Shown piece by piece: positions 1 through 7,705 of a stretch of DNA of 64,000 nt (position 1 is its first letter; the number at the start of each line of letters is the position of its first letter). The position numbers and the translations under genes were made by a program. Source of the stretch: Actinomyces oricola (GTDB lineage: Bacteria; Actinomycetota; Actinomycetes; Actinomycetales; Actinomycetaceae); NCBI RefSeq assembly GCF_004104015.1, contig NZ_RYFV01000008.1, positions 1 to 64,000 on the forward strand. Reading direction: 5' to 3'. The notes below the pieces were generated by a model. It did not search any database. It was not told where the DNA came from and was given only the letters and a program-made list of their open reading frames with translations.

Positions 1-99
1 CCATCGCCGAAGAACACGGGTGAACGCCCCCGCGCCACCCTGAACTACCTCACCCCACGAGAAGCCTTCGAACGCCTCCTCGTTGCTTCCACCCCTTGA
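1..99 (+). CDS. IS30-family transposase, C-terminal end (partial)
   Basis: The open frame enters from the left edge and ends at a TGA at 97-99. Its last residues include [19 protein letters not shown], which resembles the conserved C-terminal end of IS30-family transposases (arginine-rich segment, then a TP-EAF/L motif). Only about 32 residues are visible, so the DDE catalytic core lies outside the window. In this family the terminal inverted repeat lies close to the stop codon, so the element probably ends near position 100-105, directly against the broken panD. The family call rests on this short tail only. Confidence 0.6.
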   Translation, partial: PSPKNTGERPRATLNYLTPREAFERLLVASTP

Positions 100-172
100 C
101 ACCAAGCACCGCCCAACACGGATATCATTAGTACTCGAACCGCCTCCTTCACTTCACCCCGGGGCCCGGCGG

Positions 173-559
173 TTCAACGTTGACTCCATTACGGTGGACG
201 CCGGTCTTCTTGATGCTGCTGATCTTCTGCCCGGTGAGCGTGTCGATGTCTGTGACTGTACTAATGGCAACCGTTTGTCCACCTATGTGATCCCCGGTGA
301 GCGGGGCGGGGGTGGGATCTGTGTCAATGGGGCGGCCGCTCACCTGGTGAGCCCTGGCGACATTGTCATTCTCATTGGCTACTCCCAGATGAGCGACGAG
401 GAGGCCCGCACTTACCTGCCGAGTGTCGTCTTCGTCGATGAGTGCAACCGGGTCGTCGAGCGCGGCCGCGAGCCGGGGGACATTCCTGTCGACTCTGACG
501 CCGCCCGGCTCCAGGGGCTTGTGCCGTCTGGGATCCCCCTGACGCGCGCCCGGGTGTGA
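173..559 (+). pseudogene. panD: aspartate 1-decarboxylase, 5'-truncated
   Basis: From about position 173 the frame matches PanD well: [46 protein letters not shown] and [13 protein letters not shown]. PanD makes beta-alanine for pantothenate/CoA after self-cleavage between Gly24 and Ser25 to create a pyruvoyl group. Here the first ~20 residues of the family, including the catalytic Lys9 region, are absent. The cleavage site reads Asp-Ser instead of Gly-Ser. Upstream the frame runs into IS30-derived or unrelated sequence, with the only in-frame start (83) inside the transposase tail. The catalytic Tyr of the STY motif is kept. Insertion of the IS element followed by decay is the simplest reading. 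A functional truncated protein is unlikely. Confidence 0.75.
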
Positions 560-562
560 GCG

Positions 563-762
563 TTGCACATTCTTTCCTCCCCCAAGGAGCGAAGAAGCGC
601 GGAATCCTGCGGATCTGTCCGGAATCCGGGCGCCCAGGAACGGGATGAATGTGCGAACGGGGACGCCATTGCACATTCATCCTTGCCGAACCGACCCCCT
701 GCAACGAGGAATCGTTGAAATACCAACGATCCCCCACAGGCCGGCGCAAGAAGAATGTGCAA
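563..762 (+). repeat. 200-bp two-module palindromic intergenic repeat, copy 1
   Basis: Module A (563-656) starts with TTGCACATTCTTTCC and ends with GATGAATGTGCGA. Module B (669-762) starts with TTGCACATTCATCC and ends with GAAGAATGTGCAA. So each module is closed by inverted TTGCACATTC termini. Module A holds a GCGGAATCCTGCGG stem-loop core. Module B holds a hairpin with arms GGAATCGTTG and CAACGATCCC around AAATAC. The unit recurs at 56460-56658 (same orientation, very similar) and at 42374-42573 (inverted, more diverged). It begins 4 bp after the panD stop codon. The remaining 763-913 shows no gene or other structure I can support. Confidence 0.85.
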
Positions 763-913
763 CACCACCAAGAACCGGGCCAATGAGACCTCAGGACGCC
801 AGGGCCACAAGCAACAACCAGCTCAGGAGGCCTTGGCCGCACATGGTGTGGGTTCAGGCGGTAATGATGTGGAAGCAACGTGGGGTCGGCCGGCGAGTAA
901 TCGGGCGAATGAT

Positions 914-1180
914 TCAGTGAGGACAACGGCCGCCAGGGAGGTGGGGCGCCCGTGCGGCCCGGTCCCCTAGGCGATAGCCCAACCCTTCGACCTGGCAGTA
1001 GCGGGGGCGCCCGTGCGGCCCGGTCCTGTAGACCACCATGGCGGGCAGGTCCTCGGCGAGGAGTCTGCGCAGCCGCGCCTCCGGCTGCCCTGCGGCTTCG
1101 CGCATGAGATCGAGTGCCTCACGGCCGGCCAAGTCCCTGCCGGCAAATCGCCGTACTGCCGCATCCGCCATCCTGTCCAC
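914..1180 (-). CDS. small hypothetical protein (doubtful)
   Basis: An 88-codon frame lies downstream of, and on the same strand as, the DUF624/ABC transporter genes. It is Arg/Ala-rich (for example ADAAVRRFAGRDLAGREAL) with no membrane segment, signal peptide or family motif I recognise. No convincing ribosome site precedes the ATG. Its 3' half contains an exact 23-bp direct repeat read in two different frames, which argues against a constrained protein there. It could be the remnant of a longer gene at the end of the sugar operon, or non-coding. Confidence 0.3.
   Translation of the reverse strand: MDRMADAAVRRFAGRDLAGREALDLMREAAGQPEARLRRLLAEDLPAMVVYRTGPHGRPRYCQVEGLGYRLGDRAARAPHLPGGRCPH
943..1026. 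repeat. exact 23-bp direct repeat, 61-bp period
   Basis: The same 23 bases (GGGGCGCCCGTGCGGCCC followed by GGTCC) occur at 943-965 and at 1004-1026, separated by 38 bp of unrelated sequence. Only two copies exist, so this is more likely a local duplication than an array. Confidence 0.7.
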
Positions 1181-1273
1181 GACCCACCCTACGGAGCACC
1201 CCGAAGAAGGAGGGTGGGCGCGGGAGATAAGGAGGCGGTGCGGCGCAGGCGGGTGGCGGAATGGACGCCCGGC

Positions 1274-1906
1274 TCATTGCCCGCCGCGGGCGGTCTGGCG
1301 CAGGCGGTCAATGACGCGGCGCTGAATGAGGGCGATGAGGTAGGCCTGGAAGCCGACGCCAATGAGCACCATGAACCAGATCAGCCCCGTCCAAACCCCC
1401 GGCAGGAACCAAACCAGGGCCAGCGGGGCGAGAACGACGAGCAGGCACAGCCCGGTCAGGCCCAGTGCTCCGACGGCCAGTCGGGCGGCGTTGGCTATGT
1501 GGCGGCCCAGGGGGGCGGAGAAGAAGGCCGTTAGGGGCACCAGCCACACAACCACGCCCAAAAGGACGACACCACCGGCCAGCACCAGCCCGGACAGCGC
1601 CCCGCCACCTGCGTCGGCCAGCAGCAGGTACTCCCACAGGCCCAGGGCCGCCAAGGCGAGCACCAACGGCCACCACAGGAGGGACTGGCCCAGGGCGCTG
1701 CGCCAGGCGCGCCACCAGGAGCGCACTATGTAGGTCTCCTCGTCGCGGGCCATCTCCATGGTCACTCGCGCGCAGGCGCTCAGGGCGGCGCCGGCTGTGA
1801 GCACCGGCAGACAGGCCAGGAGGGTGAGGGCGTTAACAATGACCAGGTCGGCGGCGGCGTTCCAGGCCCGGTAGACCGGGGAGTCGATCCTGAGCAGACC
1901 AGCCAT
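1274..1906 (-). CDS. DUF624 (YesL-like) membrane protein
   Basis: A 210-residue integral membrane protein with about five hydrophobic segments. It opens with MAGLLRIDSPVYRAWNAAADL and then a segment with LTLLACLPVLTAGAALSA, the N-terminal pattern of the DUF624/YesL family (a first helix preceded by a W-N/A-x2-D/N-L segment and followed by P-V-x-T-x-G-A-A). Genes of this family usually sit beside carbohydrate ABC transporter genes, as here, 184 bp downstream of the second permease. The molecular role is not established; an accessory role in sugar uptake or polysaccharide use is inferred from context only. Confidence 0.75.
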   Translation of the reverse strand: MAGLLRIDSPVYRAWNAAADLVIVNALTLLACLPVLTAGAALSACARVTMEMARDEETYIVRSWWRAWRSALGQSLLWWPLVLALAALGLWEYLLLADAGGGALSGLVLAGGVVLLGVVVWLVPLTAFFSAPLGRHIANAARLAVGALGLTGLCLLVVLAPLALVWFLPGVWTGLIWFMVLIGVGFQAYLIALIQRRVIDRLRQTARGGQ

Positions 1907-2090
1907 GAGGGCTCCTTTGGCGTGGATAGTGCGGTTTGCGCGCCGGGCGCGGGTGAGACGCGGCCCGGTGCGGGTGAGACGCGGTTAGAGGTCGAGGCTG
2001 CCCGCGCCTGCGCGCCCCCGAGTCCCCGGCGTGGTGCCGGGCTCCGGGATGCCGGCGTGGGCAGCCTCTTGTCGGAACTGCGGGTACTGC

Positions 2091-2981
2091 TCAGCCCTTG
2101 ACGGCGCCGGCGGCCACGCCCTCGATAATGTGTCTCTGCCCGAAAAGGTAGAAAGTGACAATCGGGACGATCGCCAGCACCAGCATAGCCATCTGGGCGC
2201 CCATGTCACGGTTCCCATTGGAGCCGATGAGCATCTGGATAACAATGGGGATGGTCTTGTACCGCTCATCTTGGCCAATGACGAGGTTGGGCAGAAGGAA
2301 GTCGTTCCACACCCACATGGCGTTGAGGATGGCCACGGTTACGGCGGTGGGCCTGAGCAGCGGCATGACCACCCTAATGTAGGTCTGCAACGGTGAGCAG
2401 CCATCGATGTAGGCGGCCTCCTCAATCTCGACGGGGACTGACCTGACGAAGCCGGCGAACAGGAATACCGACAGTCCACCCCCGAACCCCAGGTAGAGCA
2501 CGATCATGCCCCATGGGGTGGCCAGGCCCAGCATGTCAGCGATCTTGACCGTGGGGAACATGACCATCTGGAAAGGCGCGATCATGGAGAAGGCGAAGGC
2601 GTAGTAGATCAGGGAGGTCCACCAGGTCTTGACCCGGGTCAGGTAGTAGGCGGTCATGGCGGTGAGCAGGACGATCACCAGGACCGAGCCGACCGTAATG
2701 AACAAAGACCAGCCGAGGGCCGGGGCGAAACCGGAGAGATTGAGGCCGGTGACATAGTTGTCGATCCCGGCGAAGGTATCACGCGTGGGCAGGGCGAAAG
2801 GATCGGTGGAGATGAAGGCCCTGCCCTTGAAGGAGTTAATGAGGATGAACGCCAGCGGCACCACCCAGATCAGGGACAGCAGTGCCAGCAGGGCGACGAT
2901 TATGGAGCGTCCAGCACTGAGCGGGGCTTTGCGCGGCGCGCTGGGGGCTTCTGCGGGCGCGGTCTGAACGGCGGCGCTCAT
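2091..2981 (-). CDS. carbohydrate ABC transporter permease, MalG type
   Basis: A 296-residue inner membrane permease with six hydrophobic segments. The EAA loop that contacts the ATPase reads EIEEAAYIDGCSPLQTYIRV, close to the consensus EAA-x3-G. The start is ATG 2981: its ATGA overlaps the stop of the upstream permease and GGAGG lies 7 nt ahead. Further upstream in-frame codons lack a ribosome site and would extend deep into the neighbour. Together with the next two genes it forms a sugar importer (CUT1-like). No ATPase is encoded nearby, so a shared MsiK/MalK-type ATPase encoded elsewhere is expected. Confidence 0.9.
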   Translation of the reverse strand: MSAAVQTAPAEAPSAPRKAPLSAGRSIIVALLALLSLIWVVPLAFILINSFKGRAFISTDPFALPTRDTFAGIDNYVTGLNLSGFAPALGWSLFITVGSVLVIVLLTAMTAYYLTRVKTWWTSLIYYAFAFSMIAPFQMVMFPTVKIADMLGLATPWGMIVLYLGFGGGLSVFLFAGFVRSVPVEIEEAAYIDGCSPLQTYIRVVMPLLRPTAVTVAILNAMWVWNDFLLPNLVIGQDERYKTIPIVIQMLIGSNGNRDMGAQMAMLVLAIVPIVTFYLFGQRHIIEGVAAGAVKG

Positions 2982-3823
2982 GCGTCGACCTCCTTGGAAC
3001 GGGTTGCGGTCAGCTGAAGCAGCGCAATGGTGGAAACAATAATGAAGAAGATGACGGCCTCGGCTTGAGCAGTGCCCTCGTGGCCGACCTTGACATACAT
3101 GGTGTCCACAATATTGAGCGCCGCCATCTGCGTCTGCTTGAGTGGTGCTCCGTTGGTCAATGCAAGGTTCTGGTCGTACATCTTGAAGGTGCTGGCCAAC
3201 GTCAAGAACAGGCAGATCGTGATTGAGGGCATGATCATGGGCAGGGTCACGTGCCGCAGCGTGGCCCATTTTCCGGCGCCGTCGATCTGAGCGGCCTCAA
3301 TGAGCTCTGGGGGCACGTTCTGCAGGCCGGCGATGTAGATGACCATCATGTAGCCCACCAACTGCCAGTTGATGAGGAGGATGAGGCCGGCCAGGCCCAG
3401 GCGCCAGTCGTTGACAATGGTCTGACCCCAGCGCTGGAGGATCGAGTTGAGCATGACCTGCCAGGTGTAGCCCAAGACAATGCCGCCAATGAGGTTGGGC
3501 ATGAAGAACACCGAGCGGAAGAGGTTGGTGCCCCGCAGCTTGCGGGTCAGCAGGTAGGCCAGGGCGAAGGCGGCAATATTGACGGTAATAATGGAGATCG
3601 CCGACACCAGGGCGGTGAACACCAGCGCCGAGACGAAGCCGGATCCTTTATCGAAGGCGTCAACGTAGTTCTGGGCGCCGACGAACTTGGCGTCGGTCAG
3701 GGTGGTGAATTCGGTGAAGGACAGGTACAGCCCCATGAAGAAGGGGATGACGAAGGCTATGAGAAACGCCAGGAGCGTGGGCCCGGCGAACACTGGGAAG
3801 TATTTTTTAAGTGAAGTGGTCAT
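2978..3823 (-). CDS. carbohydrate ABC transporter permease, MalF/UgpA type
   Basis: A 281-residue permease with six membrane segments and the EAA loop ELIEAAQIDGAGKWATLRHV. The FYLSF-like start (MGLYLSFTEFTTL) and short periplasmic part put it in the group of CUT1 first permeases without the large MalF P2 domain. It is co-translated with the following permease (4-bp overlap). It is separated from the binding-protein gene by 100 bp that contain a 40-bp perfect palindrome. Confidence 0.9.
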   Translation of the reverse strand: MTTSLKKYFPVFAGPTLLAFLIAFVIPFFMGLYLSFTEFTTLTDAKFVGAQNYVDAFDKGSGFVSALVFTALVSAISIITVNIAAFALAYLLTRKLRGTNLFRSVFFMPNLIGGIVLGYTWQVMLNSILQRWGQTIVNDWRLGLAGLILLINWQLVGYMMVIYIAGLQNVPPELIEAAQIDGAGKWATLRHVTLPMIMPSITICLFLTLASTFKMYDQNLALTNGAPLKQTQMAALNIVDTMYVKVGHEGTAQAEAVIFFIIVSTIALLQLTATRSKEVDA

Positions 3824-3859
3824 TGTTGTCTCTGCTTGAGCTCCGCGTGGTCAGTGCGC

Positions 3860-3899
3860 ACGATGGCGCCCGGCCCGGTACCGGGCCGGGCGCCATCGT
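3860..3899 (-). terminator. 40-bp perfect palindrome between binding-protein and permease genes
   Basis: Bases 3860-3899 are perfectly self-complementary, with arms ACGATGGCGCCCGGCCCG meeting at a central GTAC. The transcript would fold into a very stable hairpin after the binding-protein stop. There is no U-run, so it may act as a partial terminator or as an RNA-stabilising 3' structure. Either would leave more binding-protein mRNA than permease mRNA, the usual stoichiometry in such operons. Confidence 0.6.
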
Positions 3900-3923
3900 C
3901 GGTGCGAGACTGGGATACTGGAA

Positions 3924-5240
3924 TCAGGCCTTCTCGGCGGCCCACTGGGTGACGAAGTAGTCCTTGACCGCGGCCCAGTCCTCGTTCCCGGAGGCGTACT
4001 GGGCCAGGTGCTGGCCGAGCTGGTTCTTGAACTCCTGGCTCGGGAAGGTGGGGAACACCCAGTTGATGGTGTACAGGTCGTCGTTGTTCATGAAGGTGAC
4101 GACCTCCTTACCCAGCGGGTCGCTGGGAGCCAGGTCAACGAAGGTGTCGTAGGGGGCGATAAAACCAAGCTTCTCCGCGGCGAGCTTGGTGCCCTCGGGG
4201 TCGGTGAACAGCCAGGTGAGGAAGTCCGCCGACGCCTTCTGCCTCTCCTCGGAGGCCTTGGAGTTAATGGTCAGATAGTTCTCCGTGCCGATCGCAATGC
4301 CGGAGTTCTCCTCGCCCTCAACGCCGATGTAGATCGGCAGGAAGTGGATGTCCTCCTCCTTGACCGTGTTGCCCTGGACTTCGGCGATCTGGGACCAGGC
4401 CCAGTTGCCGTTCTGGACGAAAGCGGCCTTACCCAGGGCGAACTCGCTCATGGAGTCGGTGACGAGCTTGGCGCTCGTGGCGGAGGGGGCCACCGTGGAG
4501 TTGGCCAGATACAGGTCGAAGATCTGCTTGTAATTGTCCGAGTAGGTGAGCTTGACATCCTTGGAGTCCTGGACGCCGGCGTCGCGGTACTCGTAGAAGA
4601 GCGGGTAGTTGGCCAGGTGGGTCTGCCAGCGCCAGTCCTCGCCGGGGGACAGGGAGGTGGAGGCGAAGGCGCCGTCAATGCCCAGCTCCCCCTTCTTGGC
4701 CTGCATGTCCTCGGCGACTTCCTTGAGCTTGGCGAAGCTGTTGATCTCCTCGACAGAGGTGATCTTGGCGCCGTCGGTGGCAATGTAGGCGTTGAGGATG
4801 GCGGCGTTGTAGATCAGGCCGTAGCCCTCGTTGGCCAGCGGCAGGCCGTAGACCTTGCCGTCCTCGCCCTTGAGGGCCATGGTCGGGTCGGAAAGGTGCC
4901 CGGTGAGCTCCAGGTCGGTCATGTCCGAGGCGTAGGCCTCCCAGGTGGCCAGGCCGACGGGGCCGTTGAGGTTGAACAGGGTGGGCGGGTTGGACTTGGC
5001 GAGCTCGGACTTCAGGGTCTGGGCGTAGGTGCCGGAGGCGGCCGTCACGACCTTGACCTCCACACCGGTCTTCTCCTTGTAGGTGGCGGCGACCTCCTTG
5101 AAGGCGGCATCCGACTCGGGCTTGAAATTCAGGAAGTAGACACTGGCCGCGTCCGAACCGCTTGAGCAGGCAGCCAGGGTCGCGGCGGTCGCCAGGGCGA
5201 GCGAGCCGCTGAGCATGGTGCGGCGGGAGATAAGTGGCAT
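3924..5240 (-). CDS. sugar ABC transporter substrate-binding lipoprotein
   Basis: A 438-residue extracellular binding protein. The N-terminus has SRRTMLSGSLALATAA followed by the lipobox LAAC, so it is exported and lipid-anchored at Cys; the twin Arg suggests possible Tat export. The mature part matches family 1 (MalE-like) solute-binding proteins, for example the NWAW and NYLTINSKASEE regions. ATG 5240 is chosen because AAAGGAGG lies 9 nt upstream and the signal peptide begins there; the frame stays open for 50 further codons without export features. The substrate cannot be told from sequence. Confidence 0.92.
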   Translation of the reverse strand: MPLISRRTMLSGSLALATAATLAACSSGSDAASVYFLNFKPESDAAFKEVAATYKEKTGVEVKVVTAASGTYAQTLKSELAKSNPPTLFNLNGPVGLATWEAYASDMTDLELTGHLSDPTMALKGEDGKVYGLPLANEGYGLIYNAAILNAYIATDGAKITSVEEINSFAKLKEVAEDMQAKKGELGIDGAFASTSLSPGEDWRWQTHLANYPLFYEYRDAGVQDSKDVKLTYSDNYKQIFDLYLANSTVAPSATSAKLVTDSMSEFALGKAAFVQNGNWAWSQIAEVQGNTVKEEDIHFLPIYIGVEGEENSGIAIGTENYLTINSKASEERQKASADFLTWLFTDPEGTKLAAEKLGFIAPYDTFVDLAPSDPLGKEVVTFMNNDDLYTINWVFPTFPSQEFKNQLGQHLAQYASGNEDWAAVKDYFVTQWAAEKA

Positions 5241-5362
5241 ACGGGAAGTCCTCCTTTGGACGCGAGAGGTGGCGGGGCTCTCGCCCACCGGTGGGAGTTG
5301 CCGCGGGGGCATCGGATCCACGGGTAGGTCCGGGCCTCGACGGCGACGCCCAATCATTGCAC

Positions 5363-5390
5363 AAAGTACATGTCCGTTGCTGCAAGGCAA
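5363..5390 (-). promoter_or_regulatory. candidate sigma-70 promoter for the sugar importer operon
   Basis: On the minus strand TTGCCT (5390-5385) and TACTTT (5368-5363) are separated by 16 bp, and lie about 125 bp upstream of the binding-protein start. The surrounding segment is clearly richer in A/T than the rest of the gap. No LacI-type operator with full dyad symmetry was found. The assignment is weak. Confidence 0.35.
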
Positions 5391-5550
5391 TACAGAACTG
5401 CGTCCTCAGTCACACGCGGCTGCGCCTCGGCCTACCACCACGGCGCCTGGACCGCCAATACCCCAGACCCTGGGCCCTGCGCCGTCGTCCCGGTCGGATG
5501 CCGGCAGGCCGGCGGAATCAAGAGATCGAGATCGTGGAGCCAATGACGCA

Positions 5551-5587
5551 CTCGACCCCCGGCACCGTTCCCGGACCGGGGGTCGAG
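5551..5587 (-). terminator. hairpin terminator after fba
   Basis: A 12-bp perfect stem (CTCGACCCCCGG at 5551-5562 pairing with 5576-5587) with a 13-nt loop sits about 120 bp beyond the fba stop and before the sugar operon promoter. It is the only strong hairpin in the 467-bp gap 5241-5707, which otherwise holds the candidate promoter and no gene. Confidence 0.55.
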
Positions 5588-5707
5588 TATTGCTCGGGCG
5601 GCCCGCACCGCCTCCGGTGTGGGGCGAAGCGACCGCCTGCCCTCTCGAACAGGTAGCCGCGCGCCGCTCCTGGCGGGGGCGGTCAGGGGCCTGACCGGCG
5701 GTGAGGC

Positions 5708-6757
5708 TCAGCGCTTGGCCGAGCCGACGGAGCCCAGGCGCTCGCAGGCCTCGACCACGCGGGCGGCCATGCCCTCCTCGGCGGCCTTGCCCCAAGCGCG
5801 CGGGTCGTACTTCTTCTTGGAGCCGACCTCGCCGTCGATCTTGAGGACGCCGTCGTAGTTCTTCAGCATCCAGTCGGCGACCGGACGGGTGTAGGCGTAC
5901 TGGGTGTCGGTGTCAACGTTCATCTTAATGACGCCGTTGCGCACCGCGGTGGCGATCTCCTCATCGGTGGAGCCGGAGCCGCCGTGCATGACCAGGTCGA
6001 AGGGGGAGTCCTTGACGCCGACCTTGGTGGCGAGGCGGTCGCCAATGCGCTTGGCGCACTCGACCTGGATCTCACCGAGGATCTCCGGACGGAGCTTGAC
6101 GTGGCCGGGCTTGTAGGAGCCGTGCACGTTGCCGAAGGTCAGAGCCGTAATGTAGCGGCCGTTCTCGCCCAGGCCCAGGGCCTCGATGGCGCGCATGGCG
6201 TCGTCGGCGGTGGTGTAGAGGTTGGCGTTCTCCTCACCCTTAATGCCGTCCTCCTCGCCGCCGACGGCGCCGATCTCGATCTCGAGGACGGTGTTGGCGG
6301 CCTTGGAGCGCTTGAGCATGTCCACGGCAATGTCAATGTTGTCGTCCAGGGACTCCGCCGAGCCGTCCCACATGTGGGACTGGAACATTGGCAGCTCGCC
6401 GTTCTTGACCTGCTCGGCCTCGATCTCCAGCAGGGGGTGGATCCAGCCCTCAAGGAGCTTCTTGGGGCAGTGGTCGGTGTGGAGGCCGACCACACCGGGG
6501 TAGAGGTCGCCGACCACACGGGCGTAGGCGGCAAAGGCCATTGAGCCCTTGACGCGGTCCAGGCGGGAGGAGCCGGACCAGTAGGCGGCACCACCGTTGG
6601 AGATCTGGACGATGCCGTCGGACTCGGCGTCCGCGAAGCCCTTGAGGGCGGCGGAGAGGGTCTGGGACGAGGTGACGTTAATCGCGGGGACCGCGTACTT
6701 ACCGGCCTTGGCGCGGTCAAGCATGTCCGCGTAGGACTCCGGAGTTGCAATGGCCAC
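5708..6757 (-). CDS. fba: class II fructose-bisphosphate aldolase
   Basis: A 349-residue zinc-dependent aldolase of glycolysis/gluconeogenesis (fructose-1,6-bisphosphate to DHAP plus GAP), cytosolic. Seen: the metal-ligand segment GLHTDHCPKKLL, the second segment EIEIGAVGGEEDGI, and the phosphate-binding end VMHGGSGSTDEEI and NVDTDTQYAYTRPV. Length and motifs match the long FbaA subgroup of actinobacteria and E. coli. The start is GTG 6757, with AGGAGG 6 nt upstream. It is the housekeeping aldolase here, distinct from the shorter class II aldolase at 52530. Confidence 0.97.
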   Translation of the reverse strand: MAIATPESYADMLDRAKAGKYAVPAINVTSSQTLSAALKGFADAESDGIVQISNGGAAYWSGSSRLDRVKGSMAFAAYARVVGDLYPGVVGLHTDHCPKKLLEGWIHPLLEIEAEQVKNGELPMFQSHMWDGSAESLDDNIDIAVDMLKRSKAANTVLEIEIGAVGGEEDGIKGEENANLYTTADDAMRAIEALGLGENGRYITALTFGNVHGSYKPGHVKLRPEILGEIQVECAKRIGDRLATKVGVKDSPFDLVMHGGSGSTDEEIATAVRNGVIKMNVDTDTQYAYTRPVADWMLKNYDGVLKIDGEVGSKKKYDPRAWGKAAEEGMAARVVEACERLGSVGSAKR

Positions 6758-6929
6758 TGGGTGCCTCCTGTGTCAGTGATAAGACAGTGGTGCGTGGCCG
6801 ATTGTCCCACGAAATCGGCTCGCTGTGGATCGAATCACGATCCCAGCTCACATCTCCCAATAGCCGGTCCTTCCCGTTTCGCCGCCCTGAGTCACCGGCT
6901 GCCGGCCGGTTCACCCTGGGCGATGCCTC

Positions 6930-6956
6930 TTAGCACTCTCGGAGCGAGAGTGCCAG
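6930..6956 (+). promoter_or_regulatory. CIRCE-like HrcA operator upstream of hsp20
   Basis: TTAGCACTC at 6930-6938, nine spacer bases, then GAGTGCCAG at 6948-6956. The CIRCE consensus is TTAGCACTC-N9-GAGTGCTAA. The left arm is perfect, the spacer is exactly 9 nt, and the right arm matches its first six bases. It lies 90 bp before the Hsp20 start, where an HrcA operator would repress transcription until heat shock. HrcA itself is not in the window. No HspR (HAIR) inverted repeat was seen. Confidence 0.75.
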
Positions 6957-7046
6957 AATCGAGGCGTCGGGGTAGAGAGGCGACAGGCGCCTTCGCCCAC
7001 TCGGCCTCCGGAGGCTCCGGGGCCGTGACCACAGGAGGTGGTTGAC

Positions 7047-7487
7047 ATGGCAACATCTTCCTTCGATCCCTTCCACGACCTTGACCGCTGGCTCACTCAC
7101 GGCCTGGTGCGCACTCCCGCGTCCGTGGGCATGCCTCTGGACCTCTACCGCAAGGATGAGTCCTTCGTGGCCCAGATCGACCTGCCCGGCGTTGATCCGG
7201 CAACGATCGACGTCGATGTCGAGGACCGCACCCTGACCATTCGCGCCGAGCGTCCCGCCCACGACGACGAGGGCGTCCAGTGGCTCGCCCACGAGCGCCC
7301 CTCGGGCACCTTCGCCCGCCAGCTCACGCTGGGCTACGGTCTGGCCCTGGACCGCATTTCAGCGACCTACACCGACGGCGTACTGACACTGACGATCCCG
7401 GTGGCCGAGGAGGCCAAGCCCCGCAAGATCGAGGTCATGCACTCCAAGACCGACCAGCCCATTATTGAGGCCGAGTCGCAGGCGTAA
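7047..7487 (+). CDS. Hsp20/alpha-crystallin small heat-shock protein
   Basis: A 146-residue ATP-independent holdase chaperone. The alpha-crystallin domain runs from about residue 35 (YRKDESFVAQIDLPGVDPATI) to about 135, with the A-x-x-x-n-G-V-L-T-L signature as ATYTDGVLTLTIP. The start is ATG 7047 because AGGAGG lies 7 nt upstream at 7034-7039; the GTG at 7038 overlaps that site. Monocistronic, with a CIRCE-like operator upstream and strong hairpins downstream. Confidence 0.93.
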   Translation: MATSSFDPFHDLDRWLTHGLVRTPASVGMPLDLYRKDESFVAQIDLPGVDPATIDVDVEDRTLTIRAERPAHDDEGVQWLAHERPSGTFARQLTLGYGLALDRISATYTDGVLTLTIPVAEEAKPRKIEVMHSKTDQPIIEAESQA

Positions 7488-7544
7488 TCCGCCGGCTCCC
7501 GCCGGCCGGCCCCAGCCGGGCCCGCGGAGTACGGAGTACTGGGT

Positions 7545-7586
7545 GCGCGGAGTGCTGCCGGATTCGAATCCGACAGCACTCCGCGC
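7545..7586. terminator. 42-nt nearly perfect palindrome
   Basis: The outer arms GCGCGGAGTGCTG (7545-7557) and its complement (7574-7586) enclose the self-complementary CGGATTCGAATCCG, with one mismatched pair between them. It is the first of two hairpins between the convergent hsp20 and trmH-like genes, and could serve hsp20. Confidence 0.55.
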
Positions 7587-7629
7587 CGGGCATTGGGCGG
7601 GAGGGCCGGCGCCGGTCGAGCACCGGACG

Positions 7630-7683
7630 GGCCGCCCCCGCCGGAGCGGGCCACACAGCGGGCCCGCTCCGGCGGGGGCGGCC
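7630..7683. terminator. 23-bp-stem bidirectional terminator
   Basis: A perfect 23-bp stem (7630-7652 with 7661-7683), very GC-rich, with an 8-nt loop ACACAGCG. It sits between the convergent hsp20 (stop 7487) and methyltransferase (stop 7706) genes and would form in either transcript. There is no U-tract, as is common for actinobacterial terminators. Confidence 0.7.
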
Positions 7684-7705
7684 TGCCGCATTACCCGCGC
7701 CAAGC

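Noticed and set aside
149-676. minus-strand frames through panD and repeat copy 1
   Set aside because: They run through the repeat element and antisense panD. Frames opening with Met-Cys-Asn recur at every ATGTGCAA in the repeats, which reflects the repeat, not genes.
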